A DNA stretch of 64,000 nt from Silurus meridionalis (taxonomy: Eukaryota; Chordata; Actinopteri; Siluriformes; Siluridae). The position numbers were made by a program, and so were the translations under genes. This document shows, one piece after another, positions 35,270 through 46,499 of the stretch. Every line of letters starts with the position of its first letter. Positions within the stretch are counted from its first letter, which is position 1. Location of the stretch: assembly GCF_014805685.1 (NCBI RefSeq), contig NC_060893.1:17948025-18012024 (forward strand), read 5' to 3'. The notes below the pieces were generated by a model that was not told the origin of the DNA, made no database searches, and was given only the letters and a program-made list of their open reading frames with translations.

Positions 35270-37514
35270 TCAAACTCAGCTATTAGGGTTGCACAAGCCA
35301 GTGCACTCAGTGCCGGTCCCAAGCCCGGATAAATGGGGAGGGTTGCATTAGGAAGGGCATCCAGCGTAAAACATGTGCCGAATTAAATATGCGGATTACG
35401 AATCAGAAATTCATACCGGATCAGTCGAGGCCCGGGTTACCAACAACCACTACAGGTATTGTTAGCCAACAGGATACCAGTAGAAATTGGGCTACTGTTA
35501 GTTAAAGGAGAAGAAGGAGAGAAGGAAGATGTTTACAGAGACAGCAGGAAAAGAAGAAGTGGAGAAGAGTGGAGGTTTGGGTTGGAACTTTAAACATTGG
35601 TACTATGACTGGTAAAGGGAGAGATGTAGCTGATATGGTGGAGAGGAGAAAGGTAGATATGTTGTGTGTTCAGGAGACCAAGTGGAAAGGGAGTAAGACC
35701 AAGAACATTGGAGGTGGGTTTAAACTGTTCTATTATGGTGTGGATGAAAAGAGAAATGGTGTAGGGGTGAACCTGTAAGAAGAGTACAGTAAGAGTGTAG
35801 TGGAGGTGAAGAGAGTTTCTGATAGAGTAATGAACGTGAAGCTGGAAGTTAAAGGGATGATGATAAATGTCATCAGTGCTTATGCTCCACAAATGGGTTG
35901 TGAGATGAAGGAGAAGGAAAAATTCTGGAGTGAATTAGATGAAGTGGTGGAGAGTGTACCTAGGAATGAACGATTGGTGATTGGGCCAGATTTTAATGGG
36001 CATGTTGGTAAAGGGAACAGAGGTGATGAGGAAGTCATGGGTAGGTATAGCCTTAAGGATAGGAATGTGGAAGGGCAGATGGTGTTAGATTTTGCTAAAA
36101 GGATGGAAATTGCGGTGGTGAACACTTATTTTAAGGTTCATAGGGTGAGTGGAGGAACGTGCACACAGGTGGACTATGTTTTATGTAGGAGATGCAACCT
36201 GAAGTAGATTGGAGACTGTAAGGTGTTGGCAGGGGACAGTGTAGCTAGACAGCATCGGATGGTGGTCTGTAGGATGGCTTCGGAGGTGAAGAAATCCTAA
36301 ATTTCCTAAATCCCTGAGTGTACTCTTGCCACCCTGCCTGTGTCTGTGCCTAAACCCTGATCTCTAATCCCTGACTGATTCCTGTTCTGCTCTGCCTCCC
36401 TGTTTACCTAGTTTGGACTTTGGTTTGATTCAGGATTTGGTTTTTGCTCTGCCCTACATTGCCCTGTTTGTTTGTGTTAAGAACCTGGACCATTTTTTTG
36501 GACTGTGTTTTTGTCTTTGCCGCCATTGCTCTGTCTGCCTTCTCTCTAATTATTTTGGACTGTTTGACCTGTGTTTTTCCCCTGCCTGTTTCTTCATTAA
36601 AAACTGTTTTCCTCTTACCCCTGTGGCATCATGCATTTGGGTCCTTCCAGACACTCATTGACAGACAGATGAGAAAAGTAGTCAGGAATACAAGGAGATG
36701 TGGCAGCAGGTGAAGAGGGATGTGGCAAAAGCAAAGAAAAAGGCATATGATCTGTATGAGAAGTGGCTGATATTGTGATTTGTGGTGAGAGTAGGGAGCA
36801 GGTTGAGAAGAGTCTGGAGAGGTGGAGGTACATGCTGAAGAGAAGGGGAATAAAGGAATAAAACAGAGTACATGTCTGTGAATGAGAGAGAGGGCAGTGG
36901 AATAGTGAGGTTGCAGAGAGAAGAGGTGGTGAAGGTGGAGGAGTTTAGGTACCTGGGGTCAACAGTGCAAAGTAATGGACAGTGTGTTAGAGAAGTGAAG
37001 AAAAGAGTGCAGGCAGGGTGGAGTGGGTGGAGAAGAGTGACAGGAGTAATTTGTGATAGAAGGATATCTGCAAGAGTGAAAGGGAAAGTTTATAGGACTG
37101 TGGTGAGACCTGCGATGTTGTATGGTTTAGAGAGAGTGGCATTGAGTAAAAGACAGGAGGCGGAGCTGGAGGTAGCAGAGCTGAAGATGTTAAGTTTTCC
37201 ATTGAAGTGATGAGGATGGACAAGATTAGAAATTCGTTAATTAGAAAGGCATTACAAAGCGCATGTCAGACATTTTGGAGACAAGGTGAAAGAGGCCTGA
37301 TTGAGATGGTTTGGACATGTGAAGATGAGGAACATGGGGATGTAGCTCCCATAAAGGAGGAAAAGAGGAAGGCAAAAGAGGAGGTTTATGGTTGTGGTGA
37401 TGGAAGACATGCAGGTAGTTGGTTTGAAAGAGGCAGATGTAGAGGACAGAGTATTATGGAGACGGATGATCTGCTGTGGTGACCCCCAATGTAAGCAGCC
37501 AAAAGAAGAAGAAG
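35270..37514 (+). mobile_element. RTE-like LINE, full-length ends, APE endonuclease present, RT core deleted
   Basis: The insertion starts with the 5' UTR (ctattagggttgcacaagcc, tcccaagcccggataaatgg) and ends in the family 3' tail, between perfect 12-bp target duplications. The ORF near 35569-36207 encodes an APE-type endonuclease: WVGTLNIGTMTGKG, VQETKWKGSK, IGPDFNGHVG, VDYVLCRR, with one stop near 35778. This domain resembles proteins annotated as craniofacial development protein 2-like in fish. At 36297-36660 a foreign, LTR-like segment replaces element sequence. From 36770 the element jumps to IVICGESREQ-type sequence past the RT active site, so motifs 0-5 are missing. Further pieces are YLGSTVQSNG, RISARVKGKVYRT and the C-terminal end. 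The copy cannot retrotranspose by itself. Confidence 0.9.
36297..36660 (+). mobile_element. LTR-like insert inside the RTE-like LINE
   Basis: Compared with the inverted copy at 40.1-42.7 kb, the LINE sequence breaks after 'gaggtgaagaa' (36295) and resumes with 'gatgagaaaagtag' (36668). The insert has a C/T-rich body, an ATTAAA-type signal near 36595 and ends in 'catgcatttgggtccttcc', wording common at the 3' ends of fish LTRs. A solo LTR (TG..CA) is the best guess. About 200 bp of LINE sequence is missing at the site. Confidence 0.45.
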
Positions 37515-37526
37515 ATAATGCATTCT

Positions 37527-40046
37527 CTAAAGTTGGCTGCTCTGATCATAATTCCCAAACAAACATTATAAACAAGTTATTAAATCATTCTGCTTCTATG
37601 AGCCATAAATCTGTGTAAGTGAGACAATAATAAGTTTTTAAATTTGTCTTTTTTCTTTGTCCTCTTTTTCATGACTCAGAGTTACAGTGCTTAATTACCC
37701 CAATGGCTCGATATTTATCATGGCAAACATAATAGTGTATGTAATACAATTAAAATTAAATCAATATTAAAAGATATTTATAATGTTTTATGAAATATAA
37801 TCTTTTTAAACTGTCATATTTATGGTCATAATATTAGTGTTAATGTTCTAAATGATAAAAAAAAACAGATTTGGCTACTCTATCGCAGTATTCCAAAATA
37901 TTATAATGTTATAATTTTGCCAGCATCATTATACATTATGCTCTAAAATGTTGCTAGATTTTCATTTTTGAAATGTAATTCACACTATGGCTCTGCAGAT
38001 AAAATTGTCAGAGCTCATATTTTCTTTTGTGGAACTTTGCATCTGTAAATGTGTAGGTTTCAAGTTGGTTTATCAACATGTTGAGATCAGTTCTTTGACT
38101 GACATGGATGCGTTTCTCTGCTTCATCCTGCATGTGAGTCAGCTAGCTATAATAGAGCATTGTGTGGAGCACTGTGTAGAGCAGTAAGTAGGCCACCATT
38201 ATTCCATATAGGAATCAACTATTTCCTCCTTTTTCTTCACCATACCCCAGTTGCTGTACATATACACACATCTTTAGTGAGTACAGCACCATGAAATAAG
38301 GACCTAATAACATATTTACATTGCATTTCCATTTTCAGTCTCTGTATTTAAAGACATGTTCAATGTCCACACTCAGACTTAGATGAGATTTGTAAGAAAC
38401 TGTAGTACAAGATTCGTCCAACAATTATCAGACAGTTTATCAGCAGTATAGTTAAGCAAAAAGGCCTTTTACATCTAAATGTTTTTACACTAAAATAAAC
38501 TAATATAATATGCATGCAATTCCTAGCTTCTTAGAGATATCTAATTCTAAAATATCTAATTTAAACCAATGTCAAGTCAAATTTGATTAAAAGCACTGGT
38601 TGTATACATAACATTATATAGCTTCAGATTACAGCATAATAAGACAAATAATAAAAATAAAAAGGAATGAAGTGCAGCATAAAAATGGATCCAAAACGTG
38701 TGTGTGTGAGACCCAAACCTGTTTCAGCATGACAATGCCCCTGTAAAAAGTGAGCTTCATGAAAATATGGTTTACACAGGTTGGAGTAGAAGATCATGAG
38801 TGGCTTGCTATAGAGTGCAATTGAGTACACACGTGCAATATAAAATGTTTTATTTGCCGAGCTCTATGTACAGAAAGATTCTCAAGTCTCGCTGTCCTTG
38901 GTTTGTTTTATAGACGTCATCTCCACCCACACACTACATCTGCTAAAGGCCACACTAGAGAGAAAGTTCACTACTTCACAGCCTTACAGCTGATCTAGCT
39001 TATCATTTTCTATGCCTCTGGAAAGTTTCCTTACCCTTAGAGTATAATAACTCTGCTCATTCCTGTCAGGTTTGAGCCAGCTCTACTTATTAGTTAGTTT
39101 ATTATTTACAAGACTCCAGGAGTCACCCTTTATGTTAGATCAGTATTATGATGCCCCGGAAATATGTGTAAGTAATAACTCTTGACAGGGCAGCGTGTTC
39201 TTTGGAAAGCAAAGGTGTGATATTTCATTTTGTGTTGTGACTCATGGTTGTGTACTGTGTACAATCTCATTGAGATGAAGATTTGTTATGACACATGTCT
39301 TTTATAGAAATAGCTGGCTGCCAAAGTTCGTTGAAGTCCTCGGACATCATAGACACTCAATAATTGTAAAGACTAACTGAGAATTAGAGAAAAACAAACT
39401 TGAAGAGTGACACCAGATGAGTAACCGTGGTGCTGCTGTATATTTCTGGATTTTTCTGTCGTTGGTATTGCACTGCTTTTTGTTAGTTATATTCTCTTTT
39501 ATATTTCTGTGCAATTGATTCATATAATAAACTGACAAGTTGATTTATTTCCTCCTCAAATGATCTGTTTCACGACGCAAAACGCAATTAGCTGAGTTTA
39601 TATAAATCGATGGCCTTGCCTTGGTCGACTTAAATGCCTTACGAATGAATGATGATCTATTTCTTCGACCCGCTGCTCTGAAATCATCAATGCAGGGAAG
39701 TGGTATGCGTATAATGTGAATACTCAAGAGAGCTTCAATGTATGCTGTATTTATATATCTCGATCAATCAATCTATCTATTTATTGATCTATCTATATTT
39801 ACCTCTCTCACTCAAATTATATAAATCATCAGGATGAAATGAAACACGGATGGTTTTAATTGCCGGATGCATGGTGGTTTTTGGTGCTTGATTTGAGACT
39901 TGCTAAATCAGTAAAACAAATGTTTAGTGATAAAAAAATATTTTTCGGTAAAAGTTTATTATGCATTTTTTTTTTTTTAGATCTGCGTAAAAAAATAATG
40001 TTGGAAATAAATGTCTGTTGCATTCAAGGTTTTCATTTCGGCTCTT
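37527..40046. other. Spacer between two inverted LINE copies
   Basis: Contains a Tzf-like fossil at about 38703-38825 and a GATCTATCTA-type microsatellite-like patch near 39765-39800. No gene is seen. Confidence 0.6.
38703..38825 (+). mobile_element. Tzf-like Tc1 transposase fossil
   Basis: About 120 bp ('acccaaacctgtttcagcat', 'gacaatgcccctg', 'gatcatgagtggcttgctat') matches the interior of the element at 9151-9674. The ends are missing. Confidence 0.7.
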
Positions 40047-40056
40047 TTATATTTAT

Positions 40057-42743
40057 TTATTTTAGCTGCTCCCGGTCGCCACAGAGGATCATCTGTCTCC
40101 ATACTACCCTGTCCTCCACATCTGCTTCTTTCAAAGCAACTACCTGCATGTCTTCCTTTACCACATTCATAAACCTCCTTTTTGGCCTTCCTCTTTTCCT
40201 CCTTAATGGCAGTTTCATCCTCAATATTCTGCTACTGTTATACCCCATGTCCCTTGTCTTCACATGTCCAAACCATCTCAATTGGGCCTTTTTCACTTTG
40301 CCTTCAAAATGACCTACATGAGCGATCCCTTTAATGAACTAGTTACTATTCCTGTCTATCCTCGTCACTCCCACAGAAAACATCAACATCTTCAGCTCTG
40401 CCACCTTAAGCTCCACCTCCTCTCTTTTAGTCAATGATACTGTCTCTAAGCCATTCAACATAGCATAGAGTCTCCTGTCCTCTTCCGTCAACCTGTCCAT
40501 CACCACTGCAAACAGGAAAGGGCTCAGAGCCGATCCTTGATGCAGTCCCACCTACACCTTGAACTAGTCTATCGTTCCTCCTGCACACTTCACTGCTGTC
40601 ACACTGTCATCATACATGCCCTGCACCACCCTCACATACTTCTCTGACACACCTGACTTTTTCATACTATACCACAACTCCTCTCTTGGCACCCTGTCGT
40701 ACGCTTCCTCTACATCCACAAACACAAAATGCAACTCCTTTTGACCTTCCCTATACTTCTCCATCATGCTCTTCCTCGGCATGAAACAAAACTGTTGTTG
40801 ACAGATGATCACCTCTTCTCTCAGCCTGGCTTCCACTACTCTTTCCCATAACTTCATGGTGTGACTATCGACTTTATTCCCCTGTAGTTACTACAGGTCT
40901 GCACATCTCCCTTATCCTTAAAAACTAGTACCAGCACACTCCTTCTCCATCCCTTAGGCATCCTCTCACCTTCCACAATCTTGTTAAAACAATCTTGTTA
41001 AAAACTCCACTGCCATCTCTCCTTAACATCTCCGCGCTTCTACTGGCATGTCATCTGGTCCAACCGACTTTCCACTCTTTATCCTCTTAATTGCTGCTCT
41101 CACTTCCTCCTTAGTAATCCTATCCACTTCCTGCTACACCATCTCCACACCATGCAACCTTCTCTCTCTCTTATTTTCCTCATTCATCAGCTTCTCAAAA
41201 TGCTCTCTCCATCTTCTCAACACACTCTCCTCACTAGTTAACACATTTCCATCTGCATCCTTTATTGCTCTAACTTGCAGCACATCCTTCCCAGCTCTGT
41301 CCCTCTGCCTGGCCAATCAGTACAAATCTTTTTCTCCTTCCTTAGTGTCCAACTTCTCATACAGCTCCTCATATGCATTTTCCTTGGCTTTAGCCACATC
41401 CCTCTTCGCCTGCTGCTGCATCTTCTTGTATTCCTGTCTACTTTTCTCATTAATGCTGATCCCAATTCTGTTCCACTAACCACTTCCTCATTTCACCACC
41501 ACGTCTCTGTCTTTCTTTCTCTTTACAGATGTCACACCAAGTACTTTTCTAGCTGTCTCCCTTATCACTTCTGCAGTAGTTGCCCAATCATTCAGCACCT
41601 CTTCACCACCACTAAGCTCCTTTCTGACCTCTTCCCTGAATCTCACACTACAGTCTTCCTCCTTCAGTTTCCACCATATTATTCTCTTTTCAGTCTTCAC
41701 TCTCCTTCTCTTCTTCTTCACCTCCAAAGCCATCCTACAGACCACTATCCTATGCTGTTTAGCTACACTGCCCCCTGCCAACACTCTCAAATTTCTTTCA
41801 GGTTGCTCCTCCTGCATAGAACATAGTCCACCTGGGTGCACCTTCCTCCACTCTTATATGTCACCTTTCGCTCCTCCTTCTTCTTAAAATATGTATTTAC
41901 CACTGCCATTTATATCCTTTTAGCAAAATCTACCACCATCTGCCCTTCCACATTTGCCATAACTACCCATGACCTCCTCATAACCTCTGTTCACCAACAT
42001 GCCCATTGAAATTTGCCTCAATCACCAATCTTTCATTCCTAGGTACACTCTCCACCACTTCATCTAACTCACTCCAGAATTTTTTCTTCTCCTCCATCTC
42101 ACAACCCATTTGTGGAGCACAGGCACTAATGACATTTATCACCACCCCTTCAACTTCCAGCATCACGTTCATAAATCAGAAACTCTCTTCACCTCCACTA
42201 AATCTCTTACTGTTCTCTTCCTTCAGGATCATCCCTACACCATTTCTCTTTCCGTTCACACCATAATAGAACAGTTTAACCCCCCCTCCAATCTTCCTGG
42301 CCTTACTCCCCTTCCACTTCCACACAACATATCTACCTTTCTCCCTTTACCAGTCATAGTACCAACATTTAAAGTACCCACCCAAACCTCCACTCTCCTC
42401 CACTTCTCCTTTCCTTGCTTAAATTTTGTAAAGCTGCTTTAAGACAATGTCTGTTGTATATAAATAAACTTGACTTGACTTGGCTCTGTGAAGGTTTTCA
42501 TCCTCTTCTTCTTCTTCTCCTTTGGCCAACAGAAGCCCAATTGTACCCTGTTGGCTAACAATACCAGTGGCAGTCGTTGGTAACCCGGGCCTCGACCGAT
42601 CCGGTATGATATTCTGATTCGTGATCCGCATGTTTGATTTGGCACGTTTTATGCTGGATGCCCTTCCTAATGCATTTATTAACCCCATTTATTCAGGCTT
42701 GGGACCGCCACTAAAAGTGCACTGGCTTGTGCAACCCTAATGG
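40057..42743 (-). mobile_element. RTE-like LINE, long inverted copy with endonuclease and RT, decayed
   Basis: The minus strand runs from the 5' UTR (tagggttgcacaagcc near 42715) to the 3' end near 40066. Pieces in order: the APE region near 42172-41978 with EANFNGHVG (the Asp of DFNGH is Asn here), a linker with RWREHFEKLMNEEN (41200), then RT motifs FVDVEEAYDRVPREELW (40750) and GSALSPFLFAVVMDRL (40520). A deletion then removes the FADD box, and the C-terminal LRWFGHVKTRDMGYNSSRI follows (40290-40060). Frames are broken by stops and shifts. A candidate target duplication TTATATTTAT occurs at 42744-42753 and near 40047. It is the longest copy here and covers parts lost from the copy at 35.3 kb. 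Confidence 0.9.
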
Positions 42744-42753
42744 CTGGGTTATG

Positions 42754-43354
42754 TTATATTTATCTTTTATATAAATCTTTTACATTTATATATTGATTTA
42801 TATTTCTGTATACTGCAAAAAAAAAAAAAAAAAGAAATTCTGGTACTGAGTCAGTAGCCACAGTGACACTGCGCTAACTCTAGTTTTCTTTCTTTATGCT
42901 AAAAAAGAATCTATAGCGCTTTTTTTACTGTAAAGTATCCATAGCACCAGCGTTGGCCACTAACCAGGAGGTCCAACTTCATGAATGTCTGAAGAAAAAA
43001 TCCTGACAATTCCACATATCGAGGGAGTGAATGAATGGAATGATGGATGGAAGAAATAAAGACATTTGTTAAAGTATGCTGAAATAAGTATAACAGTTAA
43101 GTTTATCATATCTTAAATATTAAATATTAAATGTAAAACACACAGTTATATACACATCTGTATTACCCAAATAGTGCCTAACAATTTAATTGATTACTCA
43201 ATTTTATCAATATAATAAAACATGTATTGCATTCATTTGATTTATTCCATTTTATTATTATAAAGTTTTATAAAATATTTTATATATATTTAACTAAGCA
43301 GGCATTTTATTTACAAATTATGTTCATAAATGTTAAAAATAATAAACGTCTCTA
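42754..43354. other. No gene seen
   Basis: AT-rich spacer with a poly-A run near 42818-42833, lying between the LINE and the DIRS element. Confidence 0.6.
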
Positions 43355-44880
43355 GGTTACATATGTAACCCTAGTTCCCTGAGGAACTAGACACTGCGTC
43401 GAAGCGCTTTGGGAACGCCTCGCGTTGTCCACGCTCTAAATCACGTGTGAAATCCCGCCAATAGGCAAGTCACGACGTCATTTGCGGGCAAGGTCGCACA
43501 AACCACGAAACTACAGAATGGCTGAGCGATTGTAAAAGAGAGAAGGTAAGCCCCGTGGGGACGTAGGGAGTATGGCCTGTTTGATGCAGCGTCTCGTTCC
43601 TTTAGGGAACGAGGGTTACAAACGTAACTTAGAAATGTTCCCTTTCAGGAACTGGAGCTGCATCGAAAAACGGTTTGGGAATAAGTGTCCAATCACGCCA
43701 TACTGACCAGTCCCTGCCTAGTGTGTCTGAGCACCACCAGCATGCAACACAGAGGATCCGGGGGTAGAACCTGACAAAGGTCAAAGAGGTGGAGCCACAT
43801 TCATGCACTTTGTGAAGATGCGGGATGAGAGTGCTAGGCCGAACGGGAGGACCCGATATTGGTAAGCTTCGCCCCCGAAAGCAAACCTCAGGAACCTCCT
43901 GTTAGCAGGAAGGATGGCTATGTGGAGATAGGTGTCCCTTAGGTCTATCGTGACAAACCAGTCCTCGCACTTGATTTGAGAGACAACCTCTTTGAGGGTG
44001 AGCACCCTGAACTAATGAGTGAGCCTTTCAAGGAATGTAGATATAGGATTGGCCGCAATCCCCTGTGCTTCTTCAGAACAGCGCACTTCTTGTTCGAGCA
44101 ACAGAGCCTGCTTGGGTCCCACCAGGATGGGACACATCCTGTTGAACCGGGAAGGAGAGGACCCGAATTGAATCAAGTAACCCTTCTCTATTGTATGCAG
44201 GACCCACCGAGATACATTTGGTAGGCCATCCCAAGCTGCCAGGAAATCTCTTAGGGGAACCAGCCTTTTAAAACTGGTTTCTGACCCTCTCAGAACGGGT
44301 GGGACAATGCCCTGCAGCCATTGAAGCCTCAGAAGAGAGGAAGGCTGCGCTCCAAAGCGGAGTGGAGCTAACAGCCTGGTCTCCTGGTGTTGATAAGGAG
44401 GTACGGGCACCGTGTAACGAGGTGTACACCGCCCTCCTCAATGTAGGAGCTCTCCAGAAGTAGCTATCGGGGAATTTACTTTCTGTGGTTATTAAAGCTG
44501 ACATAGACCGACCTACGGCCTGCGCCATCGAAGAGTGCTCTCCAGGAGCGGAGCATGGGTATAATCATATTGCTACAGTGTAAATGCTCCACTCATAAGC
44601 AAACAATGCATAACTCGTAAATAAAACGAGGGCAAGGACAGACACACATGCAAAAATTTTGTTTGCTCTGAGCCATTGCTTACACAGATTCACACACAAA
44701 GCGTTTACCTGAATAAACAGAAGCTAATGTCCCTACCATCACTTAGCCATTTTGTAGCTTCCTGGTTTGCGTGACGTCACCCGAAAATGACATCATGACT
44801 TGCCTATTGGGCGGATTTCACACGCGATTCAGAGCGTTCCCAAAACATTTTGACACAGCTCGAGTTCCCGGGAGGGAAGC
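43355..44880 (-). mobile_element. DIRS1-like retrotransposon, internally deleted, with terminal and internal complementary repeats
   Basis: The left terminal repeat begins with the palindrome GGTTACATATGTAACC and continues 'agttccctgaggaactagac'. Its partial inverted partner lies at about 44785-44880 (gacttgcctattgggcgg). Near 43580-43690 head-to-head copies of the repeat form the internal complementary region typical of DIRS elements. Minus-strand coding pieces are a gag/RT N-terminal region (44528-44012, with NVSRWVLHTIEKGYLIQF) and an RT block (44005-43781: EDWFVTIDLRDTYLHIAILP and QYRVLPFGLALS). IDLRDTY matches the usual IDLKDAY. The catalytic YxDD region, RNase H and tyrosine recombinase are missing, so it is inactive. 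Confidence 0.85.
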
Positions 44881-44923
44881 AATTTTATGTTTTGCATTTC
44901 TTACACCTAGCTGAACCGATATA

Positions 44924-46494
44924 CAGTGAGAAAAATAAGTATTTGAACACCCTGCTATTTTGCAAGTTCTCCCACTTAGAAATCATGGAGGGGTCTGAAA
45001 TTGTCATCGTAGGTGCATGTCCACTGTGAGAGACATAATCAAGAAAAAAAATCCAGAAATCACAATATATGATTTTTTAAATATATTACAGCTGCAAATA
45101 AGTATTTGAACACCTGTCTATCAGCTAGAATTCTGACCCTCAAAGACCTGTTAGTCTGTCTTTAAAATGTCCACCTCCACTACATTTATTATCCTAAATT
45201 AGATGCACCTGTTTGAGGTCGTTGGCTGCATAAAGACACCTGTCCACCCCATACAATCAGTAAGAATCCAACTACTAACATGGCCAAGACCAAAGAGCTG
45301 TCCAAAGACACTAGAGACAAAATTGTACACCTCCAGAGGGCTGGAAAGGGCTACGGGGAAATTGCCAAGCAGCTTGGTGAAAAAAGGTCCACTGTTGGAG
45401 CAATCATTAGAAAATAGAAGAAGCTAAACATGACTGTCAATCTCCCTCGGACTGGGGCTTCATGCAAGATCTCACCTCGTGGGGTCTCAATGATCCTAAG
45501 GAAGGTGAGAAATCAGCCCAGAACTACATGGGAGGAGCTGGGACCACCGTTTCCAAGGTTACTGCTGGTAATACACTAAGACGTCATGGTTTGAAATCAT
45601 GCATGGCACGGAAGGTTCTCCTGCTTAAACCAGCACATGTCCAGGCACGTCTTAAGTTTGCCAATGACCATTTGGATGATCCAAAAAAGTCATGGGAGAA
45701 AGTCATGTGGTCAGATGAGACCAAAATAGAACTTTTGGGTCATAATTCCACTAAACGTGTTTGGAGGAAGAAGAATGATGAGTACCATCCCAAGAACACT
45801 ATCCCTACTGTGAAGCATGGGGGTGGTAGCATCATGCTTTGGGGGTGTTTTTCTGCACATGGGACAGGGCGACTGCACTGTATTAAGGAGAGGATGACCG
45901 GGGCCATGTATTGCGAAATTTTGGGGAACAACCTCCTTCCCTCAGTTAGAGCATTGAAGATGGGTCGAGGCTGGGTCTTCCAACATGACAATGACCCAAA
46001 GCACACAGCCAGGATAACCAAGAAGTGGCTCTGTAAGAAGCAAATCAAGGTTCTGGCATGACCTGGCCAGTCTCCAGACTTAAACCCAATAGAGACTCTT
46101 CGGAGGGAGCTCAAACTCCGTGTTTCTCAGCGACAGGCCAGAAACCTGACTGATCTAGAGAAGATCTGTGTGGAGGAGTGGGCCAAAATCCCTCCTGCAG
46201 TGTGTGCAAACCTGGTGAAAAACTACAGGAAACATTTGACCTCTGTAATTGCAAACAATGGCTACTGTACCAAATATTAACATTGACTTTCTCAGGTGTT
46301 CAAATACTTATTTGCAGCTGTATCAAACAAATAAATAGTTAAAAAATCATACATTGTGATTTCTGGATTTTTTTTTAGATTATGTCTCTCACAGTGGACA
46401 TGCAACTACGATGACAATTTCAAACCCCTCCATGAATTTTAAGTGGGAGAACTTGCAAAATAGCAGGGTGTTCAAATACTTATTTTCCTCACTG
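44924..46494 (+). mobile_element. Tc1-type DNA transposon, near-complete with long inverted repeats
   Basis: The element is bounded by TA (44922-44923 and 46495-46496). The ends CAGTGAGAAAAATAAGTATT and its inverse TATTTTCCTCACTG begin terminal inverted repeats of roughly 200 bp. The motif 'aaataagtatttgaacacc' occurs at the outer end and again about 160 bp inside on both sides, giving the IR/DR layout with four transposase-binding repeats. Length is about 1571 bp, normal for fish Tc1 elements. It inserted into DNA adjoining the kinase relic. Confidence 0.95.
45280..46280 (+). pseudogene. Tc1 transposase, inactivated by nonsense changes and a deletion
   Basis: From ATG at 45280 ([16 protein letters not shown]) the frame encodes the paired-like DNA-binding domain. 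It hits a stop at about 45416 (AGAAAATAG, Trp to stop). It loses a few codons around 45540 within the linker, is open again through the catalytic part and stops at 46061 (TGA in place of Trp). The DD34E residues are visible: [16 protein letters not shown] and, beyond the stop, SPDLNPIE. The reading ends at TAA 46278-46280. Otherwise it is close to full length (about 330 residues), so the decay is recent. Confidence 0.9.
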
Positions 46495-46499
46495 TATAT

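Noticed and set aside
35569..36207. Host gene similar to craniofacial development protein 2
   Set aside because: The endonuclease lies inside a LINE with target duplications; such annotations usually reflect the retrotransposon.
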